DNA from: Tepidanaerobacteraceae bacterium
GTDB taxonomy: Bacteria; Bacillota; Thermosediminibacteria; Thermosediminibacterales; Tepidanaerobacteraceae
DNA length: 64,000 nucleotides
NCBI GenBank assembly: GCA_024655905.1
Contig: JANLFP010000001.1
Location: 1-64,000, forward strand
Reading direction: 5' to 3'
Within the stretch, counting starts at the first letter, position 1, and each line of letters opens with the position of its first letter. The notes below the pieces were generated by a model. That model made no database searches, was not told the DNA's origin, and saw nothing but the letters and a program-made list of their open reading frames with translations. Of this stretch, positions 19,428 through 26,992 are shown piece after piece. The translations under genes and the position numbers were made by a program.

Positions 19428-19640
19428 TCAAGGTTTTATATCATCAACAATTTCCATGATATCTGAAATATCACAGTTTAAAGCTTTGCAAATCTTGACG
19501 AGAATATCGGTCGTAACGTTTTCATTTCTTCCAAGCTTCGCAACAGAAGCATGGCTGATGCCTGCCTGCTCTCTCAAGTCCTTCTTTTTCATGTCTTTAT
19601 CAATCAACAGTTTCCACAGTTTCTTGTAACTCACAGACAT
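19428..19640 (-). CDS. Small XRE-family (Cro/CI-type) regulator
   Basis: A 70-residue helix-turn-helix protein: MSVSYKKLWKLL, then DLREQAGISHASVAKLGRNE as the DNA-binding core and VKICKALNCDISDIMEI as the typical C-terminal part. The ATG at 19640 follows AAGGAGG; a longer upstream frame has no such support. A likely autoregulatory operator covers its -10 box. It is the first gene of a probable operon with the PAS protein and the LuxR-type regulator. Confidence 0.88.
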   Translation of the reverse strand: MSVSYKKLWKLLIDKDMKKKDLREQAGISHASVAKLGRNENVTTDILVKICKALNCDISDIMEIVDDIKP

Positions 19641-19656
19641 CCCGGCACCTCCTTGC

Positions 19657-19694
19657 GTTTCATATATTTTACCATGAAACATCAGCGTAAACAA
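19657..19694 (-). promoter_or_regulatory. Promoter with overlapping operator of the XRE gene
   Basis: Minus-strand -35 TTGTTT (19694-19689), 17-bp spacer, -10 TAAAAT (19671-19666). The inverted repeat GTTTCAT...ATGAAAC (19657-19680) covers the -10 box, as expected for a repressor that controls its own gene. Confidence 0.6.
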
Positions 19695-19844
19695 TATAAA
19701 AATCAGCGTTCGCATACATATCAAAATAGTATAGAGAATATGTCGAATAAGCTAATAAGGGTATTCTTGTTTCTTTTCTGCTCTTTTACATTTTTTAAAG
19801 TGGGCAGTTCAGTAGATGGCTCATCGTGGACCGTGCCATGGTTC

Positions 19845-19871
19845 GCCAAAGGGGCAGACCGCCCCCTTGGC
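19845..19871 (-). terminator. Terminator-like hairpin at the element's left end
   Basis: GCCAAAGGGGC/GCCCCCTTGGC, an 11-bp stem with one mismatch and a 5-nt loop, 40 bp downstream of the last element gene. It has no T-run, so it is either a weak terminator or a structural site. The rest of 19695-19911 holds no gene I can support. Confidence 0.35.
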
Positions 19872-19911
19872 GCGGCAGTAAGGTTTTTGACCATCCGCCC
19901 CGCGCAGCCGA

Positions 19912-20166
19912 TTACTGCACATAATACATGCAGCTGCTCTTGCCGCCGTTTTCCCGCCACCTTTGCTCCTTGCGAATCCAGCCGCTTTTTACAAGATCGC
20001 CGATGGCCCGCTTGACGGTGCTGCGGGACAGCTTCAGCTCCGCGGCGATGGTGTTAATCGCCGGGTAGCACTTGCCGTCCCTGTCCGCCCGGTCCTTGAG
20101 GTACATGTACACGGCCACCGCCCGGTGGGGCAGCTCCGAGGCATAAAGGGATGCAAAGTAACCCAC
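19912..20166 (-). CDS. Helix-turn-helix (HTH_36-type) protein
   Basis: An 84-residue winged-helix-like protein: MGYFASLYASELPHRAVAVYMYLKDRADRDGKCYP, in segments, then NTIAAELKLSRSTVKRAIGDL as the recognition helix-turn-helix and SGWIRKEQRWRENGGKSS. This DNA-binding domain is found in replication-initiation and regulatory proteins of mobile elements. It is the last gene of the element's long operon, 11 bp after the coupling-protein gene. It could be a repressor of transfer functions. Confidence 0.8.
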   Translation of the reverse strand: MGYFASLYASELPHRAVAVYMYLKDRADRDGKCYPAINTIAAELKLSRSTVKRAIGDLVKSGWIRKEQRWRENGGKSSCMYYVQ

Positions 20167-20177
20167 AGCTTCACCTC

Positions 20178-22004
20178 CTACTCAATCCGAACAGGCGCTT
20201 CCGGTTGCCTTGATTTAAGCAGCGCCTTTGTTTTCGGCGCGGCTTTCGCTTTTTCCCTGACCGGCGCATGCGCCATGCCGCCCTCCGGCGGCGCCGCTTC
20301 CGGTTCCTCGTCGGTATCCGCACAGGCCGCGTGCCGCCGGAGGATTTCCTGTTCCAGCTCCCCGCGGTCGGCGTAGGCCACCTTGCGGGCGGACTTCTCC
20401 GCAATCTCATAGGGCTTGCCGAAGGTGATGCCCCATTCGAGGAACAGCTTGAGGGTGCCGCGCATGGGATTGGCCCCGGTCTTGGTGACGATGAAGCGGC
20501 CTTTGGGCATGCTTTTCAGCTCGTCCGGCGTCATCAGGGGGCGCTGGATCATCTGCAGGGACTGGCCGGGATCGTTTTTGCCGCGGCTTACCGAGCCGCT
20601 CATTACAGTCCTGTTGCCGAGGGCTTTTGATAAAACTTCAGCGGACTCGCTGTTGGGCGCGAAACCGCCGAACACCATGTCCTGGCAGTTGTCGACAATG
20701 ATGGACGCGCCCTCCTTGCCGTAGTTCTTCTCCAATTGAGCGAAGCTCTGGATAATGGCCACGATGGATATGCGGCGGGAACGGGATGCGGAAAACATCA
20801 TCTCGATGGATTCAATCTTGGGAATGGTGCCGATCTCGTCCAGGTACATCATGACCCTGTTGGGGAGCCTGCCGCCATGCTCGTCGGCCACGGCCAGCAT
20901 CTCCCGGTAGAGCTGCTGGACGATGAGGCTGATCAAAAAGTATTTGGTGCTGTCTTCCTCCGGCATGACCAGGAAGATGGCGCTTTTTTTAGTGCAGAAC
21001 TTTTCCGCGTCGATGGCGGTGTCAAAGCAGAGGATTTGCTCCAGCTCGGAATCCAGAAAGGCGTTCAGGCGGGACAGCGCCGTGGAGAGGACGCTCTGCA
21101 TGGCCTGTTCCGCGCTGTTGACGGCCGCCCCCGCGAACCAGCAGGCCTTGTGCTCCGGAGGCAGCTTTTCAATCAGCAGCTGGAATTGGTTTTTACCCTT
21201 GACGCCGGAGGGAGCCAGCAGGTCCTGGATCAATTTAAACACGCTGATGATGTGCCGCTTGGACGGCGGGCAGTATTCCGCGACGAGCAGGATGACGGAG
21301 GTCAGAAGCCCCTCGGCGGCGTCATAGAAGAAAGCGTTTTGCCCGTAGGCCGCCGCGTCCGCACCTCCCGGATTTATTATGGTCTTGGCGATGATCTTGG
21401 CGTACTTCTCCGCTCTGGCTTTGAAAGAAAGGTTCTCCGGATCGTCGATATAGGCGTCCATATACTTGTTGACCAGATGGAGCATGTTGTTGCCGTCGCT
21501 TCTGGTAGGATTGCGCAGGTCAATGACCGCCACATCGTAGCCGTAGTGTTCCTTCGCGATGCCGCCGTAGTTGCGGTACAGGTCGCCCTTGGTGTCGGTT
21601 GTGATGAAGGACATGCCGGAGGCGCAGGCGTATTCCAGGTTGGGGTACAGGAAATGGGCCGTCTTGCCGACGCCCGCGGCGCCGATCATGAGGCAGTGGA
21701 TATCGCCGGTGTCCACCAGGGCGGTGACGCGGCCGCGGGATATTTTGCAGCCCACCACCAGCCCCTGGGCGGAGGGCAGGTTCTTTTTCAGCCGCCACAG
21801 CATCGGCGTATAGGGCAGGTGGACATAGGTCCTTTTGATTTCCCCTTTGCTCGCCCAGCGCGCGGTGCCGTGCTGTCCGTCGCCGACGGTTTTGGATTTG
21901 ATTCCGTTTAGAGTATAATAATGGGCCAGCAGGGAAAGGAAGCCGATAACGCCGAACATGGTCAAGGCCGCGGCGGTCAGCGTGATGATTTGGGATGTTT
22001 GCAT
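20178..22004 (-). CDS. virD4: Type IV coupling protein (VirD4/TraG family)
   Basis: A 608-residue membrane ATPase that docks the relaxase-DNA complex to the secretion channel. The N-terminus has one clear hydrophobic helix (IITLTAAALTMFGVIGFLSLL), fewer than the classic two. Walker A is GAAGVGKTAHF and Walker B is RVMMYLDEIGTI; family texts DTKGDLYRNYGG and IAIIQSFAQLEKNYG-like (SIVAIIQSFAQLEKNYG) are present. The ATG at 22004 follows AAGGAGG; the frame continues 123 codons upstream but there overlaps the DUF3991 gene in another frame. The C-terminal tail is Ala/Pro/Lys-rich. Confidence 0.93.
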   Translation of the reverse strand: MQTSQIITLTAAALTMFGVIGFLSLLAHYYTLNGIKSKTVGDGQHGTARWASKGEIKRTYVHLPYTPMLWRLKKNLPSAQGLVVGCKISRGRVTALVDTGDIHCLMIGAAGVGKTAHFLYPNLEYACASGMSFITTDTKGDLYRNYGGIAKEHYGYDVAVIDLRNPTRSDGNNMLHLVNKYMDAYIDDPENLSFKARAEKYAKIIAKTIINPGGADAAAYGQNAFFYDAAEGLLTSVILLVAEYCPPSKRHIISVFKLIQDLLAPSGVKGKNQFQLLIEKLPPEHKACWFAGAAVNSAEQAMQSVLSTALSRLNAFLDSELEQILCFDTAIDAEKFCTKKSAIFLVMPEEDSTKYFLISLIVQQLYREMLAVADEHGGRLPNRVMMYLDEIGTIPKIESIEMMFSASRSRRISIVAIIQSFAQLEKNYGKEGASIIVDNCQDMVFGGFAPNSESAEVLSKALGNRTVMSGSVSRGKNDPGQSLQMIQRPLMTPDELKSMPKGRFIVTKTGANPMRGTLKLFLEWGITFGKPYEIAEKSARKVAYADRGELEQEILRRHAACADTDEEPEAAPPEGGMAHAPVREKAKAAPKTKALLKSRQPEAPVRIE

Positions 22005-22059
22005 GGGACACCTCCTTATGGGTGGTTTTGCTTGCTGTTTGTGAGAAGGATTTGCAATT

Positions 22060-23568
22060 CTACAGCATGAGTCTTTGTGACGCCAACCCCGTATGCTCCG
22101 CCTGTTGCCGAACATTCCCGTCCGCTTTTTGCAGGCAAAGCGTTTCAGTATTCTGTTTGAGTTCTTCAAGGCGGACAAAAATCTGCGACCTGACGCAGTC
22201 CAGCGCAAGGCGCAGGTAAGATGCGATGAGATTATGCTTGTCTTCCGGACTGCGGAGGCCTGCCGCGCTGATCTGGCGGTTGAGAGAGGCAACGTCCTGC
22301 CGCAGGTCGTCCGCCCTGGAGCGCAGCATGCCCCGGTCCCGGTGGGGACGGTAGCTGTCCTGAAGCTCCGCAATGAGCTGCTCTATGGCCGCCGGCTGTT
22401 CCATCTGCCGGTATTGTCTTTGGGCGGCAAGCAGAGCTGCCGCCGCCATAACTTCCAGATGCTCCGTCACCGCGGGCGCCTTTCCCTGCGGCAATTTTCC
22501 GTTTGCTATCAGGGGTTTCAGCTTTTCATAATGCTCCAGCAGCACAGTGTCCGGATTGTGCGCAGATATTAAAGATTTGCAGGTTTCATAAAGCCCGGCG
22601 CAGATTTCCGGCAGGACCTCCAGCTTGGGATGGCCCTGTGCCGGGATGGATGCGGCGCCGTTCTTTGCTTTCAAGTCTTCATTCCAGTCCTTGTATTCCG
22701 GTTGCCGGACCGACACCTTCCAGTACCCCCGCGCCTGGAGGATTTCGGTCAGCCGTCCCGCGGCTTCGATGCCCGCCTCGTCATGGTCCAGGCACAGAAC
22801 AACCTTTTGCAGGCGGGGGGTTAATTCAAGCTGCCGCAGCAGGGCGTGTTCGGCCACGCCGTCCAGGGCCACGTAGCTGTTTTGCTTCCAGTCCTCCGGG
22901 TAGAGGGTGATAAAGGACAGCATATCTATGGGCGCTTCAAACACATACAAGGTGTCGTTAGCGCCTATATGATGGAAGCTGTATGCCGGGTCGCTGCCTT
23001 CCACGTTGCCCCGGTAGCTGCCGCCCACGGTGTAAAGCCCCCGTTTGTGCGCATGCCTCGGGGCGCCGTTTTCATCATACCCGACAAAAACGGCGTTGTG
23101 ATATTCTTTTGTTTTATCCGCGGCTCGCTCGCAGCTTTCATAAAGCATTTTCATCTTTGCAAAATGGGTGATGATATCCCGGTCTATGAACCGCTGTTTG
23201 ATCAGGTACGCGTAGACGCGGCGCATGTCGCTGTTCATTTCCGGCAGCGCAAAGGGCTTGCGGGGAGCCGGGGCGCTTTTATGGGTTTGATTCCATTCCA
23301 CGCCCCCTTCGCCGCCCAGGAGCAGCGTCACCGCCTCCGGAAAGGACAGGCCGTAGAATTCCCGCACGAAGTCGATGGCGAGGCCGCCTTCCTCCCGGCT
23401 GTGCCTGTACCATTGGTTGCCCCGGATGGTCACGCTGTCATGCCGCTTCCAGCGCCAGTCCCTTCCGGCGCGGGTGAGATGCTCTCCCTGGCGCCGCAGG
23501 AAGTCCGCCAGGTCAACGGCGTTGGCCCGGCGTATTTGTTCATCGGTGAAGGGAATGTATTTTGCCAT
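22060..23568 (-). CDS. DUF3991/Toprim domain protein (primase-like)
   Basis: A 502-residue protein typical of Gram-positive conjugative elements. The N-terminal part (MAKYIPFTDEQIRRANAVDL, WRWKRHDSVTIRGNQWYRH, GGLAIDFVREFYGLSF) matches the mobile-element protein family with a CHC2-like fold but without zinc cysteines. DUF3991 (about 115-195) precedes a Toprim fold with YVFEAPIDMLSF and VVLCLDHDEAG, the acidic motif that binds Mg2+ in primases. The C-terminal 150 residues are helical. It probably helps make primers or process transferred single-stranded DNA. It lies between relaxase and coupling-protein genes. Confidence 0.88.
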   Translation of the reverse strand: MAKYIPFTDEQIRRANAVDLADFLRRQGEHLTRAGRDWRWKRHDSVTIRGNQWYRHSREEGGLAIDFVREFYGLSFPEAVTLLLGGEGGVEWNQTHKSAPAPRKPFALPEMNSDMRRVYAYLIKQRFIDRDIITHFAKMKMLYESCERAADKTKEYHNAVFVGYDENGAPRHAHKRGLYTVGGSYRGNVEGSDPAYSFHHIGANDTLYVFEAPIDMLSFITLYPEDWKQNSYVALDGVAEHALLRQLELTPRLQKVVLCLDHDEAGIEAAGRLTEILQARGYWKVSVRQPEYKDWNEDLKAKNGAASIPAQGHPKLEVLPEICAGLYETCKSLISAHNPDTVLLEHYEKLKPLIANGKLPQGKAPAVTEHLEVMAAAALLAAQRQYRQMEQPAAIEQLIAELQDSYRPHRDRGMLRSRADDLRQDVASLNRQISAAGLRSPEDKHNLIASYLRLALDCVRSQIFVRLEELKQNTETLCLQKADGNVRQQAEHTGLASQRLML

Positions 23569-23583
23569 GATATCCCTCTCCGG

Positions 23584-23703
23584 TCAGCGTTTCCGTTTGC
23601 CGCGTCTGCGAAAAAAAGCCGCCCTTTGCGGGAGCGGCTTGCGATTGGAAGGCAAACGCGGGATAAGCGCTTTATCTTTTTTGCGTAAATATTCTTTCAT
23701 CAT
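23584..23703 (-). CDS. Basic 39-residue micro-ORF overlapping a terminator
   Basis: MMKEYLRKKDKALIPRLP...RRRGKRKR, preceded by AGGAGGG at 6 nt from the first ATG. It ends 15 bp before the DUF3991 gene start. Its second half is encoded by the terminator hairpin at 23611-23640, so translation could melt the hairpin and control read-through into the primase and coupling-protein genes. No homologue is known to me. Confidence 0.4.
   Translation of the reverse strand: MMKEYLRKKDKALIPRLPSNRKPLPQRAAFFRRRGKRKR
23611..23640 (-). terminator. Intra-operon terminator after the relaxase gene
   Basis: Stem AAGCCGC/GCGGCTT (23616-23640) followed on the minus strand by seven Ts. It separates mobC-relaxase from the downstream primase and coupling-protein genes. 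Confidence 0.75.
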
Positions 23704-23717
23704 GGAAATCCCTCCTG

Positions 23718-25502
23718 TTAATAGCTTTGGCGAGGTTCGCGATCGTCATGGGCGTGGCCCTGGGCCGCTTTTTTCTGCGCCAGCTTTTTGCGCAGCTTGC
23801 GATCCACCTGCATAACGCCTCCGCCAAATCGCTTTTGCTCGTTGCGGAAGATATTGCCCAGGTGGTGCATGAGCCGTGTGGCCGCCATCAGGACCGACGG
23901 TTCGCGGAAGGAGTCCACATGGTCGAGGAAAAACTGCGCATAGATGTTTCCCTGTCCGGCTGACAGAGAAAGCCAGCGTACCGCGGCCTCCCGGTCCCTT
24001 GGAACCTCATACCCCATAAGGTAGAGCTTGCCGAGCGCATACTGCGCATATTGATTTCCCTGTTCCGCGGAAGCAGTCAGCCACTTGACGGCCTCATCCA
24101 CATCTTTGGGAACATCCTTTCCCAGTATATAGAGCTTGCCCAGCCTGTACTGGGCGAATGAATTGTCCTGCATTGCGGACTTTGCCAGCAGTTCTACGGC
24201 CTTCGGAACATCTTTGGGCATATCCTCTCCAGTAAGATACAGCTTTGCCAGCACGTATTGGGCATGGACGTTGCCCAGCCGGGCCGTCTTTTCAAAATAT
24301 GCAGCCGCCGCGGACACATCCTTGGGAATATCTTCTCCCGCGAGATACATGTCTGTTTCCATATCCTCATCCGGCTCAAAAGTGAAATGGTGGCCGCCGA
24401 TGCTCATTGCCTCGGCGATCACCATATTTTTTATGCTCTTGAATTCCTTCCGTCTGGAGAGAGGCAGCGGATCGGGAAGCATGTCGGCATAGGTGCGCAG
24501 CACTTCGTTGCGCAGCTCGCACCATTTTTCGTAGCACCGGGCCACCCGCTCATCCCTGGCCAGCTCGTCCACGATCTGATCGACGACCGCCTTGAGGGGC
24601 GCTTTCAGATAGCCGTATTTCTTTTTGCCGGAGGTGTGCTTGAGCCGCTCCGCCAGGCGCGCAATCAATTCCTCAATGGTTTTGTTTTCGCAGACTCCCG
24701 AACTTATCTGACCGATGATTTCCCGCATGGACTCCCGGCTTTGTCTGGTCAGGGCGTCGCGGCGCTTCGTCTGTTCGGAATAAATCTGAATAAGGTCCTG
24801 TTTGAAGATTTCCCTTGCCAGGCTGCTTCGCATGTTTTCAATGCCCTGTTTGGTGAGATAGGCTTCCGTGGGGTTAACGGAGTATGCGATTAAATGCACG
24901 TGAGGATGATGACCCTCGTTATGGTAGGCGGCGTACCAGCGGAGATTTTCCGGGGCAATCTTCATCTGCTCCGCGATATGGTTGCGCTGTCCCCGGATCA
25001 GGTCCCGCCACGCTTTGGCGTTGTCGTAGCCGAGCCGAGCCGCGTCCTCCCGGCGCAGGGAGATGACATTGGTCCACACGTTGCCAGCGTGATTGGCGAC
25101 TTCCTCTGCCACTTTGGACAGCACCACAGGCAGGTCGGCGTCGGTGAACAGGCCATGGCTGCCAAGGGCCTCCGCCCCCGGACGGTTGGCGATGTATCCG
25201 ACATAGTTTTCGCGCTTGCCGAGGAGATCGAGGTTTTGCTCCAGCGCCACGGCGATAAACTCCAACGCGTTTTCCCTGGTCTTATCTTTAAGGTAGTCTT
25301 CGTACTCAAAGAGGCCGGCCGTGTCGGGAAGCTTGCTTATGATTTCTGCGATGAGCCGCTGTTGTTTTTTGGTGGCGGGAAGCAGTCCCGTGCTGTCCGG
25401 CACTTTTTCCACGCCCTCGCGGGTGGCAGCGTATTCTATGAAATTGGCAAGGTGTTTCGGCGCGTTTTTCAGGTAACGGCATTTGAAGATGAGTCTCGGC
25501 AT
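23718..25502 (-). CDS. MobL/MobP-type relaxase with C-terminal Sel1 repeats
   Basis: A 594-residue DNA-nicking enzyme that starts transfer at oriT and carries the strand to the recipient. The N-terminal relaxase domain (1-230) has MPRLIFKCRYLKNAP, a Tyr-rich segment (FIEYAATREGV) for the attacking Tyr, and the metal-binding His triad HNEGHHPHVHLIAY. A helical middle part is followed by four Sel1-type repeats (about 395-530: AQYVLAKLYLTGEDMPKDV, AQYRLGKLYILGKDV, AQYALGKLYLMGYEV). Sel1 repeats bind partner proteins and are an uncommon addition to relaxases. It directly follows the accessory-protein gene. Confidence 0.9.
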   Translation of the reverse strand: MPRLIFKCRYLKNAPKHLANFIEYAATREGVEKVPDSTGLLPATKKQQRLIAEIISKLPDTAGLFEYEDYLKDKTRENALEFIAVALEQNLDLLGKRENYVGYIANRPGAEALGSHGLFTDADLPVVLSKVAEEVANHAGNVWTNVISLRREDAARLGYDNAKAWRDLIRGQRNHIAEQMKIAPENLRWYAAYHNEGHHPHVHLIAYSVNPTEAYLTKQGIENMRSSLAREIFKQDLIQIYSEQTKRRDALTRQSRESMREIIGQISSGVCENKTIEELIARLAERLKHTSGKKKYGYLKAPLKAVVDQIVDELARDERVARCYEKWCELRNEVLRTYADMLPDPLPLSRRKEFKSIKNMVIAEAMSIGGHHFTFEPDEDMETDMYLAGEDIPKDVSAAAAYFEKTARLGNVHAQYVLAKLYLTGEDMPKDVPKAVELLAKSAMQDNSFAQYRLGKLYILGKDVPKDVDEAVKWLTASAEQGNQYAQYALGKLYLMGYEVPRDREAAVRWLSLSAGQGNIYAQFFLDHVDSFREPSVLMAATRLMHHLGNIFRNEQKRFGGGVMQVDRKLRKKLAQKKAAQGHAHDDREPRQSY

Positions 25503-25513
25503 GGTCCGTCACC

Positions 25514-25921
25514 CTACTCGCCCTTCTGGAATTTCACCACGTCCTCGAAGGTGACGGCGCCGACGGATTTCTTCACGTCGTTCACGCACTTGCCCCGCAG
25601 CCTCTGCAGCAGGGCTTCGTCAATCTCCGCGTTGGACGCGATGATGTTCATCATCATGGACATTTCCACCGCCAGCTTGAAGAGCAGGCGGGCGATCCTG
25701 TTCTCCGAGCTTTCCACCACCCCGGCCATGGCGGAGGTTAGGGCGGCGGGCAAATACTTCATGCTGTTTTCCGCGGAGATGTAGCCGCAGTAAAACAGGA
25801 CCGCCTTTTCGATGAACTCGCTCTGGCTGCCGCAGTTGTCCTTTTTATACCATTCCTTGACCTGCTTCCGCGTTTCCGGGCGCATCCACAAGGGGAATTT
25901 CTTTTTGTTTTCTTCTGCCAT
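25514..25921 (-). CDS. Relaxosome accessory protein (MobC-like)
   Basis: A 135-residue protein, MAEENKKKFPLWMRPETRKQVKEWYKKD..., with a ribbon-helix-helix-like N-terminus (SQSEFIEKAVLFYCGYI) and a helical C-terminus. Such proteins bind oriT and help the relaxase. The ATG at 25921 follows GGAGG; the frame runs 38 codons further upstream into the repeat region with no ribosome-binding site. It is immediately upstream of the relaxase gene and next to the candidate oriT. Confidence 0.8.
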   Translation of the reverse strand: MAEENKKKFPLWMRPETRKQVKEWYKKDNCGSQSEFIEKAVLFYCGYISAENSMKYLPAALTSAMAGVVESSENRIARLLFKLAVEMSMMMNIIASNAEIDEALLQRLRGKCVNDVKKSVGAVTFEDVVKFQKGE

Positions 25922-26029
25922 ATTGTCCACCTCCAATCCGGTGCGCATTTTTGCCGCAACGCCTGTCGCGACGCCTGTGGAAAGCCTTCGGCTATGGGCT
26001 TTGCCGGCGGCCTGCGACTCCTGTAGCAA

Positions 26030-26320
26030 CCCCAAATGGCAAAATCCGACCCCGGCGGGAAACGTCCTTCAGCCCGCATTGCGGGCTGATGTGAGCCGAG
26101 GCGGAGGCGTTTGCGACCCCGCCTCTTTAACCTGCAAGGTTTTCGACCCCATGGTTCACCCCCCAAAAGGGAGGGTAGCTTCCATGCCTGCGTCCGCTTT
26201 TTTGTTTTCCCGCTCACAAAGCCCCGATACGGGGCGTTATTCTGCCCGCAGGTGTTATGATGTCACCCCCGCCGCAAAAAGCGGACACAGGGGTACACAG
26301 GCGGCGACAGTGCGTCCAAA
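26030..26320. other. Candidate origin of transfer (oriT)
   Basis: A non-coding stretch next to the accessory and relaxase genes, dense in repeats: four copies of an AACCCC/GACCCC motif (near 26030, 26051, 26118 and 26141), a perfect inverted repeat CAGCCCGCA-t-TGCGGGCTG (near 26071-26089), a second CATGG...CCATG repeat enclosing ACCCCCC/GGGAGGGT (about 26151-26186), and a possible nick region around CAGTGCGTCC (near 26309). Position and structure fit an oriT; the nick site is a guess. Confidence 0.5.
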
Positions 26321-26326
26321 CCGCAT

Positions 26327-26584
26327 TTACGCATTCCCGCCCGCGCTGTTGTTTTTCGCCGGTGCCGATGGAGCGGGGCATGAGGGACGGTTAGGCCTTT
26401 CAGGTTCCGGGAACTTCCGGCTTTCAATGTATTCCCGGACGGGAGCGGGAACGTGTTCTTCGTAGAGCTTCTGGAGAAAATCCTCCAGCTCGGCCTGAAA
26501 CTCCGTGTCCTCTTTGCCCATGTACTGGCGGATGGCGCGAAGCTTCTCGGCGTCGTATTGGATTTGGACGGTTGATTTTCTCAT
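26327..26584 (-). CDS. DUF6103-like small protein
   Basis: 85 residues: VQIQYDAEKLRAIRQYMGKEDTEFQAELEDFLQKLYEEHVPAPVREYIESR in segments, then a Pro/Asn-rich tail. It closely resembles the protein at 27908-28273 in its first 60 residues (KLxAxRxxMxKxxxxxxxExxDxLxKxYExxVPxxVREYxESR), so the element has two paralogues. The family is known from clostridial conjugative elements and has no assigned function. Unlike its paralogue, it lacks the Met-rich C-terminal tail. Confidence 0.8.
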   Translation of the reverse strand: MRKSTVQIQYDAEKLRAIRQYMGKEDTEFQAELEDFLQKLYEEHVPAPVREYIESRKFPEPERPNRPSCPAPSAPAKNNSAGGNA

Positions 26585-26631
26585 AGTAGGTTCACTCCTT
26601 TACAAAATTTCTGTATCGCAGGAAAAAGTGA

Positions 26632-26694
26632 GCCATGTTGGTGTACTTTCCTGACCCGCCGTCATAACGGCAGCAGGAAAATGAGCCAACATGG
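26632..26694. promoter_or_regulatory. Three-part inverted repeat after the ParR-like gene
   Basis: Nested arms GCCATGTTGG/CCAACATGG, TTTCCTG/CAGGAAA and GCCGT/ACGGC form one long interrupted hairpin directly after the stop codon of the ParR-like gene. It lacks a T-run. It could be a partition (centromere-like) site or an mRNA-stabilising hairpin. Confidence 0.45.
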
Positions 26695-26988
26695 TTACAA
26701 TTCCTCCAGCGCACGGATAAGGCTGCCGGGGAGATCGGACAGCCGAACACCATCATCCGTTTCCCCTGGCAGCGTGGTTTGCGGTGGCGGCGCAGCATTT
26801 CGCAGCTCGTCCCTGACCGCCTGCCGGACAACCTGCTCCAGGCTTTCCGTCTGATGTGCCGTCAGGATGCTGGTAACCACATACTCGGTGCGCTGCCTGC
26901 TGGCCTGCCGCGCAAACAGTGTCTCGGCTTCCCGATGTCTTGGGTTGTCCATATCGAAGGAGAGATAATATCGTTTTCGCCCGGACAT
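26695..26988 (-). CDS. ParR-like centromere-binding protein
   Basis: A 97-residue protein starting SGRKRYYLSFDMDNPRHREAE, a ribbon-helix-helix-type N-terminus (a DNA-contacting beta strand followed by helices), then VTSILTAHQTESLEQVVRQAV and an acidic C-terminus. It lies 4 bp after the ParM-like gene, the usual order in ParM/ParR (StbA/StbB) systems, where it binds DNA repeats and caps the ParM filament. The identification rests on context and size more than on a motif. Confidence 0.7.
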   Translation of the reverse strand: MSGRKRYYLSFDMDNPRHREAETLFARQASRQRTEYVVTSILTAHQTESLEQVVRQAVRDELRNAAPPPQTTLPGETDDGVRLSDLPGSLIRALEEL

Positions 26989-26992
26989 AGGC

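Noticed and set aside
19720-19960. tRNA-Ala 3'-end duplication as the left attachment site
   Set aside because: I scanned for the tRNA 3' segment near the left end and found only short chance matches such as ATAAGG, too short to count.
22005-22373. 123-codon upstream extension of the coupling-protein frame
   Set aside because: It overlaps the DUF3991 gene in another frame and has low-complexity, non-family sequence; the ATG at 22004 has an AAGGAGG and a normal membrane helix follows.
25922-26217. Frames across the candidate oriT region, including extension of the accessory gene
   Set aside because: They are rich in Arg/Gly/Pro from GC-rich repeats, lack ribosome-binding sites and overlap each other.
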